NCBI GenBank assembly: GCA_950295325.1
Contig: CATNTY010000004.1
Location: 1-47,283 of the forward strand
DNA: 47,283 bases
From: Polytrichum commune
Lineage: Eukaryota > Streptophyta > Polytrichopsida > Polytrichales > Polytrichaceae
Reading direction: 5' to 3'
Part shown: positions 22,537 through 31,274 of the stretch, piece by piece
How the letters are laid out: each line of letters starts with the position of its first letter
Position numbering within the stretch: the stretch's first letter is position 1
The notes under the pieces: model-generated
Told to the model about the DNA's origin: nothing
Database searches by the model: none
Seen by the model: the letters and a program-made list of their open reading frames with translations, nothing else
Program-made: the position numbers and the translations under genes

Positions 22537-22575
22537 CAGGGCTGGTCGCGCGGGCGCCGGCCAGCCCTGATTTCT
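22537..22575 (+). terminator. Hairpin after scaffold gene
   Basis: CAGGGCTGG (22537-22545) pairs with CCAGCCCTG (22561-22569), loop 15 bases, followed by atttctt. It could reduce readthrough or protect the upstream mRNA so that the decoration and capsid genes reach a different level. Confidence 0.45.
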
Positions 22576-22621
22576 TCCCCGTGCCCTCTTCCCCCTCAGC
22601 CTTTTAAGGAGGTTCGGTCCC

Positions 22622-23524
22622 ATGGCCGCACAAAATGGTTTTCCCACCGCTACGACCGCCGGTCAGGGTCTCTTCAACGGAGCCTCCTCGAACGGCATGA
22701 TCCAGGGTCAGGCCGACCCGGATCCGGCAACCCGCTTCGCTCTGCAGTCGGGCATCGTCTCGGCGAACGAGACCGTCCCCATGTGGGGTGGCATCGGCGT
22801 TTATGCCGATATCTCTCCTGTGTCGACCACGGGCCCCAAGCGCGTCCTCGGCCCCTCGCTGGGCCGCGCTACCGCGCTGACCGGCGCCTCGGCGCTCGTT
22901 GGGTTCTCGGTGTTCGACCAGGGCTACAACATGGTCACCGACCCGCAGAATCCGGTCCCGACCTCGGGCTCGGGCCAGTCGCTCAATTACTACACGCTCG
23001 GCAGCCGCGCCCGCATTGCGGTCGCGTGCGACCCGGCGCTGATCAGCCTGCGCGGCGGCCTGATCAACCAGCAGGTCAGCTGGGATTTCCAAGCGCAGAT
23101 GCTCGTCGAATATACCCCGGCCTATACCGCGGTGGCGATTACCGGCGCGACCTGGAACAACACCAGCGGCGGCGAGGCGGTGTTCACCGTCGGCACCGAT
23201 CTGACTGCCAAGCTCGCTGCCGGCAGCACGATCGACGTCTCGGGCGTGGTTTCCACGGGCGGCACTGGCGCCGGTTATAACGGGACCTTCGTGGTCGCTG
23301 CAGTCACCAGCAACAGCATCACGGTGCTGCTGCCTTCGGCCTCCTCGCCGGGCACCTATAGCGCGGGCGGCACCATTGCCGCTGCGGGCGGGGCGCTTCC
23401 GGTCACGGTGACCGATATCCAGCCGTCGGGGAACATGACCGTCGTCTATCAGGGCGGTCTGGTGACCTACAACTACAGCGGCGCCTGCGCCAAGATCCAG
23501 CTGACCGGCGGCACTGTGGCCTGA
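22622..23524 (+). CDS. Head decoration / cement protein with inserted beta-domain
   Basis: 300 aa, with a consensus AAGGAGGT 8 bases before the ATG, which indicates high expression. Residues 30-170 resemble structural cement proteins that stabilise the shell (SGIVSANETVPMWGGIGVYA). Residues ~183-256 form a separate Gly/Thr-rich beta-domain (GYNGTFVVAAVTSNSITVLL) of a type found also in the sheath and baseplate J proteins here. The last 60 residues return to the first fold. It directly precedes the major capsid gene. Confidence 0.75.
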   Translation: MAAQNGFPTATTAGQGLFNGASSNGMIQGQADPDPATRFALQSGIVSANETVPMWGGIGVYADISPVSTTGPKRVLGPSLGRATALTGASALVGFSVFDQGYNMVTDPQNPVPTSGSGQSLNYYTLGSRARIAVACDPALISLRGGLINQQVSWDFQAQMLVEYTPAYTAVAITGATWNNTSGGEAVFTVGTDLTAKLAAGSTIDVSGVVSTGGTGAGYNGTFVVAAVTSNSITVLLPSASSPGTYSAGGTIAAAGGALPVTVTDIQPSGNMTVVYQGGLVTYNYSGACAKIQLTGGTVA

Positions 23525-23530
23525 TGAACC

Positions 23531-23556
23531 CGCCCCCGGGTTCACGCCCGGGGGCG
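23531..23556 (+). terminator. Perfect hairpin between decoration and capsid genes
   Basis: CGCCCCCGGG (23531-23540) pairs with CCCGGGGGCG (23547-23556) around a six-base loop. No T-run follows, so it may tune or stabilise mRNA rather than end it. Confidence 0.45.
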
Positions 23557-23609
23557 CTTCATCGTGACCACATCGGCTCGACGATCCCAACCTCAAGAGG
23601 AATTGAAAA

Positions 23610-24635
23610 ATGGCACTCAACGCCGACGCTTACCTGATCGTCGAGCCCTCCTTCCAGGAGCCCGAGATCCTCATCCAGTACCAGCAGGCCTCCGGGTTCA
23701 TGGAGCTGCTCGAAGGCGGCAAAATGCGCACCCGCATCGCCGAAGACGATCTCGTCGTCTACATGAAGCAGCTGAACATCCGCACCAAGCTGGCGGGCTC
23801 GCAGGCCACCGGCAATGAGCTCCCCGGCGTCGATATCGCGGCGTCGATGATCTCGACGATGACCTATCAGTTCCGCTGCCGCACGCAGTACGATCACCAC
23901 GACGTCGCCGCCGGCGCGCGCTGGGGCTTCGGGCTGCCCGAGGCCTATCGTCTGGGCATGCGCCAGGCACACTTCCAGCAGGCGCGCGATGCGGCTCTGT
24001 TCGGCATGAACCCCCAGAACGGCGAGGGCTTCCTCAACGCTCCCGGTGCGACCGCCACTAACTTGCCGCCCGACCAGTACGGCAACGATTCCGTGCTGTC
24101 CTATGACAATGGCCAAGCCGCGTTCTTCTTCGCACAGCAGATCGCGCAGATGAAGACCCGCACCTTGCAGCTCGGCCGGCCGCGCAAGTTCACGATCCTG
24201 GGCCCGCAGCGCACTCTCGCGCAGTGGGAATACAACATCGTCCAGCTGACCAGCTACCAGCGCCCCGGCGCCGGTTCGGCGTCGACCAAGGGCACCTTCC
24301 AGGCCATCCTGATGGATAACGGCGACGAGCTGGTCTGGGTCTATGACGACACCCTGCAGGGCGCGGGCGGCTCGGCCAATAACGACATCGTGATCATCGC
24401 GATGCCCGAGGTCGAGGTCCCCAATGCCGGCGGCGAAATCAACACCAACGTGTTCGCCGGTCTCAAGCCCAACAACCCGACCTGCCTCACGCAGTACAAC
24501 GACATGGCCGCCCCGCGCGAAATCATCTCGCCGCTGGCCGGTGGTGCCTCGGACGTGCTGACCGAATGGCGGATCACCCCGGGCTGGGCGCCGCGCCCGC
24601 AGGCCCTTACGCTAGTCAACTGCCCCTACGCCTGA
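23610..24635 (+). CDS. Major capsid protein (DUF2184 type)
   Basis: 341 aa. It has the features of the DUF2184 capsid family: a short N-arm, EGGKMRTRIAEDDLVVYM, the aromatic QFRCRTQYDHHDVAA, AGARWGFGLPEAYRLGMRQA, and a C-terminal TEWRITPGWAPRPQALTLV. The fold expected is HK97-like. There is no long N-terminal delta domain, consistent with a separate scaffold gene. A ribosome site AAGAGGAA precedes the ATG and a strong terminator follows. Confidence 0.88.
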   Translation: MALNADAYLIVEPSFQEPEILIQYQQASGFMELLEGGKMRTRIAEDDLVVYMKQLNIRTKLAGSQATGNELPGVDIAASMISTMTYQFRCRTQYDHHDVAAGARWGFGLPEAYRLGMRQAHFQQARDAALFGMNPQNGEGFLNAPGATATNLPPDQYGNDSVLSYDNGQAAFFFAQQIAQMKTRTLQLGRPRKFTILGPQRTLAQWEYNIVQLTSYQRPGAGSASTKGTFQAILMDNGDELVWVYDDTLQGAGGSANNDIVIIAMPEVEVPNAGGEINTNVFAGLKPNNPTCLTQYNDMAAPREIISPLAGGASDVLTEWRITPGWAPRPQALTLVNCPYA

Positions 24636-24668
24636 GCGGGATCCTCTCCCCCCGTCAGGTGCAACCTG

Positions 24669-24710
24669 CCGCTGCGGTCGATTCACTCTCGACCGCAGCG
24701 GTCTTTTCGT
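24669..24710 (+). terminator. Rho-independent terminator after major capsid
   Basis: A 13-bp perfect stem, CCGCTGCGGTCGA (24669-24681) with TCGACCGCAGCGG (24689-24701), has a seven-base loop and is followed by TCTTTTCG. It probably lowers expression of the neck and tail genes relative to the capsid. Confidence 0.8.
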
Positions 24711-24739
24711 CTCAACCGCCAATCAGAAGGGAAGCTGAC

Positions 24740-25297
24740 ATGGGCAAGATTTACCTTACGAATGCAACCGGGCAACACCGCCAGGTTCACTACCGCACCG
24801 AGTTCACGATCGACGGCCAGGGTCGCGAGCGCCTGATGCCACCGCGCCACCAGACGATGCCGGCGCGCCAGCAGATGCAACTCGGCGGCGATTTCGCTCC
24901 GGATGACATGAGCAAGATCATCACGCAGCTCGAGCGAAGCTGCAACGCGGTCAGCGCCGACGCGATCCGCACCGCCAAGGCCAAGGGCGTGGTGAAGATG
25001 ATCTACTCGATCGACAAGCCGGTTGCCCGGCCAATCCTCGAAGACGTGATCGCCCACAACATGGATATCCTCGCCCGCGAGGGTGCTGATCGCCGCCGCC
25101 GCCTGGCGATCGGCGCGAGCGCATCGCTGGTCGAGATCACCGACGGTACCGCGATGAAGACCGAGGTGGAATTCGAGCAGGTCGAGGAGCCCGACGAGGA
25201 CTTCCAGGATCGGCTCGAGGAAGGCCTGCGCGTCGTCCCGTCGACCAAGAAACGCAACGCAGCCCCTCCGCGCCGTCCCCAGCCCCGCACGGCCTGA
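24740..25297 (+). CDS. Hypothetical virion-region protein
   Basis: 185 aa from the ATG at 24740 (AAGGGAAG upstream). The N-terminus is strand-rich (GKIYLTNATGQHRQVHYRTE), the middle helical with DDMSKIITQLERSCNAVSAD, and the C-terminus acidic then basic/proline-rich (KKRNAAPPRRPQPRTA). It stands where a head-closure or neck protein is expected, but I do not recognise it. Confidence 0.65.
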   Translation: MGKIYLTNATGQHRQVHYRTEFTIDGQGRERLMPPRHQTMPARQQMQLGGDFAPDDMSKIITQLERSCNAVSADAIRTAKAKGVVKMIYSIDKPVARPILEDVIAHNMDILAREGADRRRRLAIGASASLVEITDGTAMKTEVEFEQVEEPDEDFQDRLEEGLRVVPSTKKRNAAPPRRPQPRTA

Positions 25298-25307
25298 GTA
25301 GCGCCCC

Positions 25308-25811
25308 GTGGCCTCCTGTTGCCCATTCCCTATAACACCCCGGCCGACGCTGCCCGGGTTCCTGGAATGGGTGCGCGGGGTCATGGGCGTTCCCGTCCAA
25401 TGGCTGCCCGACGACTCGTTGTCGATCGGGTACGCCTACAACACCGCCGTCGCGACGGTGAACCCCGCGTTCTGTGCGGTGCCAGGGCCCATCTACCTGC
25501 AGATGGTCTATAACCTGGCTGGTCATCTGCTGGCGATGTGGGCGCCCGATCCTGCGACGCCGCCCTATTACCGGACCGATGACACCGGCGGGTACGGCTA
25601 TTTTGCGTGGCTGCGGAAGCAGAACAACATGAACGGATTCACGACGGGGATCGTGCAGGGCAGTTCGGACGAGAGCACCAGCGTCTCCCTCGTGGTGCCC
25701 GATCAGGCGAAGAACCTAACGATTGGCCAGCTGGGCTTGCTGACCACGCCGTGGGGACGCACGTACCTCGGCTATGCGCAGGATAATCCCACGGCTTGGG
25801 GGCTGACCTGA
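25308..25811 (+). CDS. Probable head-tail connector protein
   Basis: 167 aa from the GTG at 25308 (weak ribosome site). It contains FLEWVRGVMGVPVQWLP, SIGYAYNTAVATVN and LGLLTTPWGRTYLG. The position, ten bases after one neck-region gene and overlapping the next (TGATG), suits a head-completion protein. Family not named with confidence. Confidence 0.6.
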   Translation: MASCCPFPITPRPTLPGFLEWVRGVMGVPVQWLPDDSLSIGYAYNTAVATVNPAFCAVPGPIYLQMVYNLAGHLLAMWAPDPATPPYYRTDDTGGYGYFAWLRKQNNMNGFTTGIVQGSSDESTSVSLVVPDQAKNLTIGQLGLLTTPWGRTYLGYAQDNPTAWGLT

Positions 25812-26329
25812 TGATCGAGCTGGTGCTCGGAGTCATCGAGATACCCTATGACAACGGCGGCATCCGCGCCCCGAAGAAGGCGCCCAAGCATCCCGAGCGC
25901 AAGCCGGGACTGAAGAAACGCAAGGGGCCGTTCGAGGGCTCTGCAGAGGCGACCGGCGAGCCGACCACCACGCTGATCGTCGCGCGGATCCTCGAGGCCA
26001 AATACGGCGTGATGGCCGCCTTCGTCGAGCAGGTGAAGCCCGACCTCGAGAAGGCGATCGCCCACTCGCTGCAAGGTGCCATTGAGGACGTGATCCAAGG
26101 CGCGCCGATCGGCGATCCCTATGCGGAGGCCTGCGGCGAGGTCGACAAGGCCTTCGACGTTTTCATCTCGACCGGGGTGATCGAGACCATGGGCCTTGAT
26201 GGGGTTCCCACGGAGGCGTCGCTCAAGCGCCTGTCCTCGCGCTTCAAACGCGGCAAGACCGATGGCCCGCGGCCATCTTTCTATGACACTGGTGCCTACA
26301 TCGCGTCTTTCAGATCCTGGGTGGAGTAA
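25811..26329 (+). CDS. Probable neck or tail-completion protein
   Basis: 172 aa, start in a TGATG overlap. A basic Lys/Pro stretch (PKKAPKHPERKPGLKKRKG) follows a short strand. The C-terminal half has a helical region and ends with FYDTGAYIASFRSWVE, which resembles the ends of HK97-gp10-like neck proteins. Assignment rests mainly on gene order. Confidence 0.55.
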   Translation: MIELVLGVIEIPYDNGGIRAPKKAPKHPERKPGLKKRKGPFEGSAEATGEPTTTLIVARILEAKYGVMAAFVEQVKPDLEKAIAHSLQGAIEDVIQGAPIGDPYAEACGEVDKAFDVFISTGVIETMGLDGVPTEASLKRLSSRFKRGKTDGPRPSFYDTGAYIASFRSWVE

Positions 26330-26335
26330 CCGAGC

Positions 26336-27361
26336 ATGTCAGGCGGCGGCGCATCGGTTGACGAAACCACGGGCCAAGGCGGACAGATGCGCTCAGCGCT
26401 GTTCGCCGGGCTCGATAATATCGACCTCAACCAAGATATCGGGTTTACGCTCTACAAGCGGATCGTGCTGCCGATCGATGGCTTCGTGTTCTGGGTCAGG
26501 GCCGACCAACTGGCGCCGAGCGCTTCGCTCAACCGATGGGCTTTCAACTCGGTGCCACTCAATGCGGCAGGGGTGGTGGCGCTCCCGGCGAACAGCTTCA
26601 ACGCCGAAGGGTCACTGCACCACACCTCGGTCAACAAGCAGGACTCGGACGAGAGCTTCACCGTCCAGCGGATGATCTTCACCAGCAAGGTCCCGGTCAA
26701 CGATCTGGCCGAGGTGGCGCCGGGCTCGATGTACATGGCCCAGGTGAAGACGGAGCGCTTTGCCTTCTCGACCCGGTCGATGTGGTACCGCCAGGCGGGG
26801 CTCTACCACTACGCCGGCGACGCGGTCTATCCGGTGCTGGCATCGCAGGTGGTCGACTCAATCGCCGACCTCAACCAGACCGACGCGGTGGTCTCGAATT
26901 CGCTGCCGATCTGGCTGCAACTCAACTCGCTGTTTCCGATTTACCCGTCGTTCCTGGCGCCCGACAATATCCAGCCACCCTACGCGACGATCCACATCGA
27001 CGAGGGCTCGACCGAGGCGCTCGGCGCCGGGCCGTTCTATCAGTCCAACGGCACGCGCGACCAGCACGCCAAGGATGTGGTGCGGGTTACGACCTACGGG
27101 ATCCGCAATAACGAGATCATGGACTGGCTCGACCTCGTCCAGCAGTTTACGCTCGATAACCCGAGCGTGATGGGGATTATGAATTCGCCGGTACCGCGCG
27201 ACGCCAAGCGCGGGCAGACCGAGATATCGACGATCGCCCAGAAGAAGGTGATCACCTTCCACGCCAACTATTACCAGTCGCGCGCGCGCAATGTCGCACG
27301 CGAACTAATCCGCGAAGCCTTCATCACCGTCGTTCCGCCGGCCGACATTCTCGTCGCCTGA
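26336..27361 (+). CDS. Hypothetical structural protein, possible tail terminator region
   Basis: 341 aa. Mixed alpha/beta sequence with LYKRIVLPIDGFVFWVRADQ, FTVQRMIFTSKVPVNDL and a C-terminal VITFHANYYQSRARNVAREL. It lies between the neck genes and a small beta-rich protein that precedes the sheath, the usual place of tail-terminator or neck-whisker proteins. Length and composition suggest a virion protein; no family named. Confidence 0.6.
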   Translation: MSGGGASVDETTGQGGQMRSALFAGLDNIDLNQDIGFTLYKRIVLPIDGFVFWVRADQLAPSASLNRWAFNSVPLNAAGVVALPANSFNAEGSLHHTSVNKQDSDESFTVQRMIFTSKVPVNDLAEVAPGSMYMAQVKTERFAFSTRSMWYRQAGLYHYAGDAVYPVLASQVVDSIADLNQTDAVVSNSLPIWLQLNSLFPIYPSFLAPDNIQPPYATIHIDEGSTEALGAGPFYQSNGTRDQHAKDVVRVTTYGIRNNEIMDWLDLVQQFTLDNPSVMGIMNSPVPRDAKRGQTEISTIAQKKVITFHANYYQSRARNVARELIREAFITVVPPADILVA

Positions 27362-27382
27362 ACCCCCAAGGAGTAGAATCTC

Positions 27383-27847
27383 ATGTCCCAGAACCAAGCT
27401 GCTGCTGTCGCCCTGCTCCCCGGTGGCGGGGTCGGCTACCTGAACCTCGATCTCAACGGCAACCTCAAGACCATCAACGCTGCCGGTGAATCCGCCGCTG
27501 CCGTGCCGGTCGCCGCATCCTCGGGCAATGTGGCCAATGCCGCCGCCGTCGCCACGCTGCCCGCCGCTGCCGGCAAGACCACCTATATCTCGGGTTTGTC
27601 GATCACCGGCGCAGGCGCGACCGCCGCTGCCGTGGTCACCGCCGCGCTCTCTGGCGTCAAGAGCGGCCCGCTGTCGTTCACCGTCGCCGCGCCGATCGGC
27701 GTCGCGGTCGGCCTCGCGCCCATCGAGATCACGTTCAACCCGCCGCTGCCCGCCAGCGCCGTCAACACCGCGATTGCGCTGACCTTGCCCGCCCTGGGCG
27801 CCGGCAACACCAACGCGGCCGTCTCGGTCTGGGGCTTCCAACAGTAA
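27383..27847 (+). CDS. Ala/Val-rich beta-sandwich virion protein
   Basis: 154 aa with AAGGAG before the ATG. Very low in charged residues; runs such as TTYISGLSITGAGATAAAVV alternate small and beta-branched residues, as in decoration or tail-surface domains. It is followed by the sheath gene. A second Ala/Val-rich small gene at 29774-30043 has similar composition. Function inferred from setting only. Confidence 0.6.
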   Translation: MSQNQAAAVALLPGGGVGYLNLDLNGNLKTINAAGESAAAVPVAASSGNVANAAAVATLPAAAGKTTYISGLSITGAGATAAAVVTAALSGVKSGPLSFTVAAPIGVAVGLAPIEITFNPPLPASAVNTAIALTLPALGAGNTNAAVSVWGFQQ

Positions 27848-27900
27848 GCCTCGACCGAGCATCCGACCCTGTGCCCCCCTTCATCATGCGAGGCTGAACC

Positions 27901-29295
27901 ATGGCCACCTTCCCGATTGTCACCGTGAACACCTCGGTGAACACGGCCCCGGAGCCGAACAACCTGCAGCAGCGCGGTGCGCTTGTGACGCAGGGGGGCA
28001 CCAATACCGTTGCCGATACCTTGACCCTGATCTCGTCTCCCGCCGACCTCGCTGCGATCATCGCTCCCGCCGATGCGATCCTGTCGCTGGCGTGGGCATC
28101 GAGCGTGGTCACCCTGACCACCGTCAACCCGCACGGCTATACCGTTGGCGACGTGATTCCCATCGTAGTCGCTGGCGCTGCGCCAGTCGCCTATAACGGC
28201 GCATTCACCGGCACCGTCACCGGCGCGTCGACGATCACCTATCCGCTGACTGCGAACCCGGGCACCGAAACCACCCCTGGGACGATTTCGCTCGGCGCGG
28301 TGACCGAACTGATCCAGATGGTCACCACCTATTTCGCCGGCAATGGCGTGCCGGCGGTCTCGGTGCTCGAGCTCGGCGAAGGTACCGTCGACGAGGGCGT
28401 CACCACGCTCACTGCGTTCTTGGCGGCTGTGAAAGGGACCGATGAGCAGCAGTACGCCTATCTGATGCCCCGCGAGTGGGATGCCAACACCGACTATCTC
28501 GCGCTGCTATCCGACAATATCTCGCCGAGCTCGGAGGTCTATTTCCATCAGACCACCACGGTCGCCAACCGGGCGGTCTATTCCGGCACGGGCCTCAAGT
28601 GCGTGCTGGCCGAGGTCGAGGCCCCCAACCTGCCCGCGACCGAGTTCTCGCTGGCATCTGCCTTCGGAACCACCCTCAAGCAGCAGCCCTCGTCAGCCAC
28701 GCGTGTCCCGCCGCTAAGCTATGCGCCATCCTATGGCACCACCCCCTATCCGCTGCGCGGCAACCAGACGACCTTTCAGGAGCTCGCCAACGCATCGGTG
28801 GGCTGGATTGGCACCGGCGCGCAGGGCGGCATCTCCGGCAACATCCTGTTCCAGGGCAAGCTCTCGGACGGGAACGCCTGGAACTTCTGGTATTCGACCG
28901 ACTGGATGCAGATCCAGAGTGCGATCGCGCTGGCGAACGAGGTCATCAATGGCTCCGCCACCTCGGTCAACCCGCTGTATTACAACCAGCAGGGGATCGA
29001 TCGCCTGCAGGCCCGCGTCGCGCAGGTCGCCGCCCAAGGGGTGGCTGCGGGTCTGGCGCAGGGGCAGATCGTCCTCACCAAGCTGGCTACCGCCGACTTC
29101 CAGGCCAATTACAATGCCGACCTCTATGTCGACCAGATCGTCATCAACGCCGAGCCGTTCGTGACCTACACCAAGGCGAACCCGGGCGATTATGGCGCCG
29201 GCAAGTACGCCGGCCTGTCCTGCATCTGGATCCCGCAGCTTGGGTTCCTGAACATCTTCTTCAACCTGCTGGCCACGACGCTGATCACCGGCTGA
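27901..29295 (+). CDS. Tail sheath protein
   Basis: 464 aa. The sheath identity comes from SVLELGEGTVDEGVTTLTAF, LMPREWDANTDYLALLSDN, YFHQTTTVANRAVYSG, ASAFGTTLKQQPSSATRVPP, and the C-terminal FVTYTKANPGDYGAGKYAGL, together with the tube gene directly downstream. It polymerises around the tube and contracts on infection. Residues ~69-132 carry an inserted beta-domain (NPHGYTVGDVIPIVV, AYNGAFTGTVTGASTITY) of the same kind as in the decoration and baseplate J proteins, probably exposed on the tail surface. Confidence 0.85.
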   Translation: MATFPIVTVNTSVNTAPEPNNLQQRGALVTQGGTNTVADTLTLISSPADLAAIIAPADAILSLAWASSVVTLTTVNPHGYTVGDVIPIVVAGAAPVAYNGAFTGTVTGASTITYPLTANPGTETTPGTISLGAVTELIQMVTTYFAGNGVPAVSVLELGEGTVDEGVTTLTAFLAAVKGTDEQQYAYLMPREWDANTDYLALLSDNISPSSEVYFHQTTTVANRAVYSGTGLKCVLAEVEAPNLPATEFSLASAFGTTLKQQPSSATRVPPLSYAPSYGTTPYPLRGNQTTFQELANASVGWIGTGAQGGISGNILFQGKLSDGNAWNFWYSTDWMQIQSAIALANEVINGSATSVNPLYYNQQGIDRLQARVAQVAAQGVAAGLAQGQIVLTKLATADFQANYNADLYVDQIVINAEPFVTYTKANPGDYGAGKYAGLSCIWIPQLGFLNIFFNLLATTLITG

Positions 29296-29331
29296 TCGCC
29301 CTTCCCCTCTCCGAACTAGGAACCATCGACC

Positions 29332-29769
29332 ATGGCCAGTCCGCTTATCAACCAGGGCACTCTCAATCGCGCGCTCACCTCGGTGTCGGTGATCGCCTTG
29401 CCGCAGCTCAATGTCACCGCCGGGTTCTTCGGCCTCAAGGTGGCGCGCCTGAGCTTCGAGGGCGAAGCATCCGATTATCTGGGGACGTTGACCGGCGCCG
29501 TCCCCAGCCCCCGGCCGTACCAAATCGCCACGGTGCTGATGTACCTCAACAAGGCGCAGGCGCTCGCCGCGGCGTGGGAGCAGCAGCGTCTTACCAACTC
29601 AGTGCTCGGCGACGTGCAGGTGGTGACCGACTCGTCGGCACTGCCCCCCTATTACCTCTACAACTGCACCCTGCAGAACATCGCCGACCTCGATCTCGGC
29701 GGCGAGAGCACCGACTACCCCGTGATGATTAAAGGCACGTATCCTTTGAATAATCAGATGTTTGGGTAA
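29332..29769 (+). CDS. Tail tube protein
   Basis: 145 aa, immediately after the sheath. The C-terminal NCTLQNIADLDLGGESTDYP followed by VMIKGTYPLNNQ is typical of short contractile-tail tube proteins. The rest is a small beta-barrel pattern. It forms the inner rigid tube for DNA ejection. Confidence 0.82.
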   Translation: MASPLINQGTLNRALTSVSVIALPQLNVTAGFFGLKVARLSFEGEASDYLGTLTGAVPSPRPYQIATVLMYLNKAQALAAAWEQQRLTNSVLGDVQVVTDSSALPPYYLYNCTLQNIADLDLGGESTDYPVMIKGTYPLNNQMFG

Positions 29770-29773
29770 TCCG

Positions 29774-30043
29774 ATGGCCACCACCTCAACCGTCAGCACC
29801 AGCTGCCCCGCAAATGCGTGGACCGCCGTCGCCACCGCAGTGACCACAGCGATCGTCCAGGTATCCCCCAACCAGCCCTACGAGCTCTGGGTGGGCACCT
29901 CGGCGCCTGCCGCGGGCGCACAGGGCCTTCAGCCCCAAGGCGTCAACGGCCCCTTCCAGATGGACGGCCTGGGCGGGGACGGCACCCTCTACCTCAAGCC
30001 ACTCGGCGCTACGGCGGTGACAGCCACGGTCGTTAAGGCCTAG
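29774..30043 (+). CDS. Small beta-rich virion-region protein
   Basis: 89 aa from the ATG at 29774. Thr/Ala/Val-rich, with WTAVATAVTTAIVQVSPNQP and PFQMDGLGGDGTLYLKPLG, resembling a single beta-sandwich of the decoration kind. It sits between tube and chaperone genes. No family named. Confidence 0.55.
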   Translation: MATTSTVSTSCPANAWTAVATAVTTAIVQVSPNQPYELWVGTSAPAAGAQGLQPQGVNGPFQMDGLGGDGTLYLKPLGATAVTATVVKA

Positions 30044-30069
30044 CCCGTCATTGGGGGATCAGATATAGG

Positions 30070-30095
30070 GCGTCTCGGGCAACGAGGAGAGACGC
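30070..30095 (+). promoter_or_regulatory. Hairpin with ribosome site in its loop
   Basis: GCGTCTC (30070-30076) pairs with GAGACGC (30089-30095), and the loop presents GAGGA (30084-30088) of the gene at 30100. It could modulate translation of that gene. Confidence 0.35.
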
Positions 30096-30099
30096 ACCC

Positions 30100-30420
30100 A
30101 TGATCTTTTTCCCATGGACACGTCGTCAACATCGCCACAACGATGCCGCCGAAATCTCTCGCCAAGTTGCCGCCATCCGCACTCGCATCAAGGACTTCAA
30201 CATGGCTCTGCTCGACGATATCGCCACCCTCGACACCACCATCAGCAATGCCCTGGCCGCCGCCAGCGACGGTACCGCGCTGACTGCCGCCAACGCCCAG
30301 ATCGCCTCGCTCACCAGCGCAAACACCGACCTCACCAACGAGGTCGCCAGCGCCGATACGGCGGTCAATGCGCTGATCACCAAATACACCCCGGCGACGA
30401 TCGCTCAGCCGCAGTCCTGA
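30100..30420 (+). CDS. Small coiled-coil protein in tail operon
   Basis: 106 aa. A basic N-terminus (FFPWTRRQHRHNDAAE) leads to a helical region with repeated TAANAQIASLTSANTDLTNE, a trimeric-coiled-coil-like pattern. It may start at an internal ATG (MALLDDIATL) that lacks a good ribosome site. A strong terminator follows, so it closes a transcription segment. Function unknown. Confidence 0.6.
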   Translation: MIFFPWTRRQHRHNDAAEISRQVAAIRTRIKDFNMALLDDIATLDTTISNALAAASDGTALTAANAQIASLTSANTDLTNEVASADTAVNALITKYTPATIAQPQS

Positions 30421-30444
30421 TCCGGCCAGACCGGATCGTAGGAG

Positions 30445-30480
30445 CGGGGGCCGGGCGAAAGTTCGGCCCCCGTTTTTTTC
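30445..30480 (+). terminator. Rho-independent terminator
   Basis: CGGGGGCCG (30445-30453) with CGGCCCCCG (30464-30472), ten-base loop, followed by seven T. It separates sheath/tube genes from the less abundant chaperone and tape-measure genes. Confidence 0.85.
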
Positions 30481-30511
30481 TCAGGCCATCCGAAGGGGAA
30501 GCGGACAGCCC

Positions 30512-31102
30512 ATGCATATCGACAAGAACCTGAATCTCGTGGTGCCGATCCGCCGGGCGGACAAGACCCAACTCTACGTCCACTCGATGCCGATCATGCC
30601 GGCGACCTTCGAGACCTATTACCTGGTGCTCGCCCGCGCTTGGCAGGCCTTCGCGTCGAACGGTCTCGACCCGCGATCCGCACCGTCGGTCGCACAGCTG
30701 GTGCTGCGCGATATCGCCAAGAGCACCCCGCGCCCAGGCCACCCCGAGGCTGACAACTGGTGGGACGGTAACGATGGTGTCGGCGGCCCTGCCGGCCTGA
30801 TGGCCGAAATGATCCGCCTCTCGAACGCGATAGTCGCCTCGCCCGATGAGGGGTGGACCAGCATGCCCCTGCAGCACGCACTCGACCAGAAGCTGGTCAG
30901 CGAGGAGGAGCGGAGCGAGCTGCTCAATCTGCTCGCTTTTTTTACGGTGGTCTCGCGGGCGGCTCCGAGGGTGGACCGAGCGCGGCTCATCGAGGGGGAA
31001 GCGGCAATCTTCGAGCTGCAAAGCACATTCTCGAGCTCTACGGAGTTTCTTGCTTCCTTGAAGACCTCGACGGCCGCCGTGAATACTGGCGCGAAAACCT
31101 GA
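30512..31102 (+). CDS. Tail assembly chaperone, zero-frame product (G-like)
   Basis: 196 aa, directly upstream of the tape measure gene, where lambda G-type chaperones lie. The N-terminus MHIDKNLNLVVPIRR and the helical remainder fit the group. It ends FLASLKTSTAAVNTGAKT. The gene contains a seven-T slippery run at 30937-30943, and a second open frame in -1 overlaps its 3' end, so a longer product is expected (next entry). The chaperone coats the tape measure during tail assembly and is not in the virion. Confidence 0.8.
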   Translation: MHIDKNLNLVVPIRRADKTQLYVHSMPIMPATFETYYLVLARAWQAFASNGLDPRSAPSVAQLVLRDIAKSTPRPGHPEADNWWDGNDGVGGPAGLMAEMIRLSNAIVASPDEGWTSMPLQHALDQKLVSEEERSELLNLLAFFTVVSRAAPRVDRARLIEGEAAIFELQSTFSSSTEFLASLKTSTAAVNTGAKT

Positions 31103-31266
31103 CCGTCGTCAGTGCTGCGCTGGCCTATCTGGCCGGCCCGGCCTGGCGCGACCTTTGGGCTGACAAGGGAGAGCCCTTCGACAAATACGCTTCCGCCGCG
31201 CACTTCCAGGCGCGGTTCACGATCGAAACCGCCGCCGGTCTGCTGACCGCGCTCTCCCGTAGATAG
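30512..31266 (+). CDS. Tail assembly chaperone, -1 frameshift product (GT-like)
   Basis: A shift of -1 at TTTTTTT (30937-30943) would join codons 1-144 of the chaperone to the frame running 30943-31266, a fusion of about 251 residues. The extension contains KHILELYGVSCFLEDLD and AALAYLAGPAWRDLWAD and reads as good coding sequence, but has no start and ribosome site of its own near the junction. It ends nine bases before the tape measure gene. This is the usual arrangement in long-tailed phages, where the T part recruits the tape measure. Confidence 0.72.
30937..30943 (+). other. Programmed -1 frameshift site
   Basis: In the zero frame the codons are GCT TTT TTT ACG, giving the heptamer T TTT TTT, a standard X XXY YYZ slippery sequence. 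After slippage the next codon is TAC in the -1 frame. I have not resolved a downstream stimulatory structure. Confidence 0.7.
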
Positions 31267-31274
31267 GACCCGCC

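Noticed and set aside
22279-23280. 333-codon plus-strand ORF across scaffold and decoration genes
   Set aside because: Frame shadow of two confident structural genes, with Arg/His-rich composition and no start signal.
28476-29732. 418-codon plus-strand ORF overlapping sheath and tube
   Set aside because: Out of frame with the sheath, Arg/Ala/Gly-rich as GC-rich shadows are, and it crosses a gene border.
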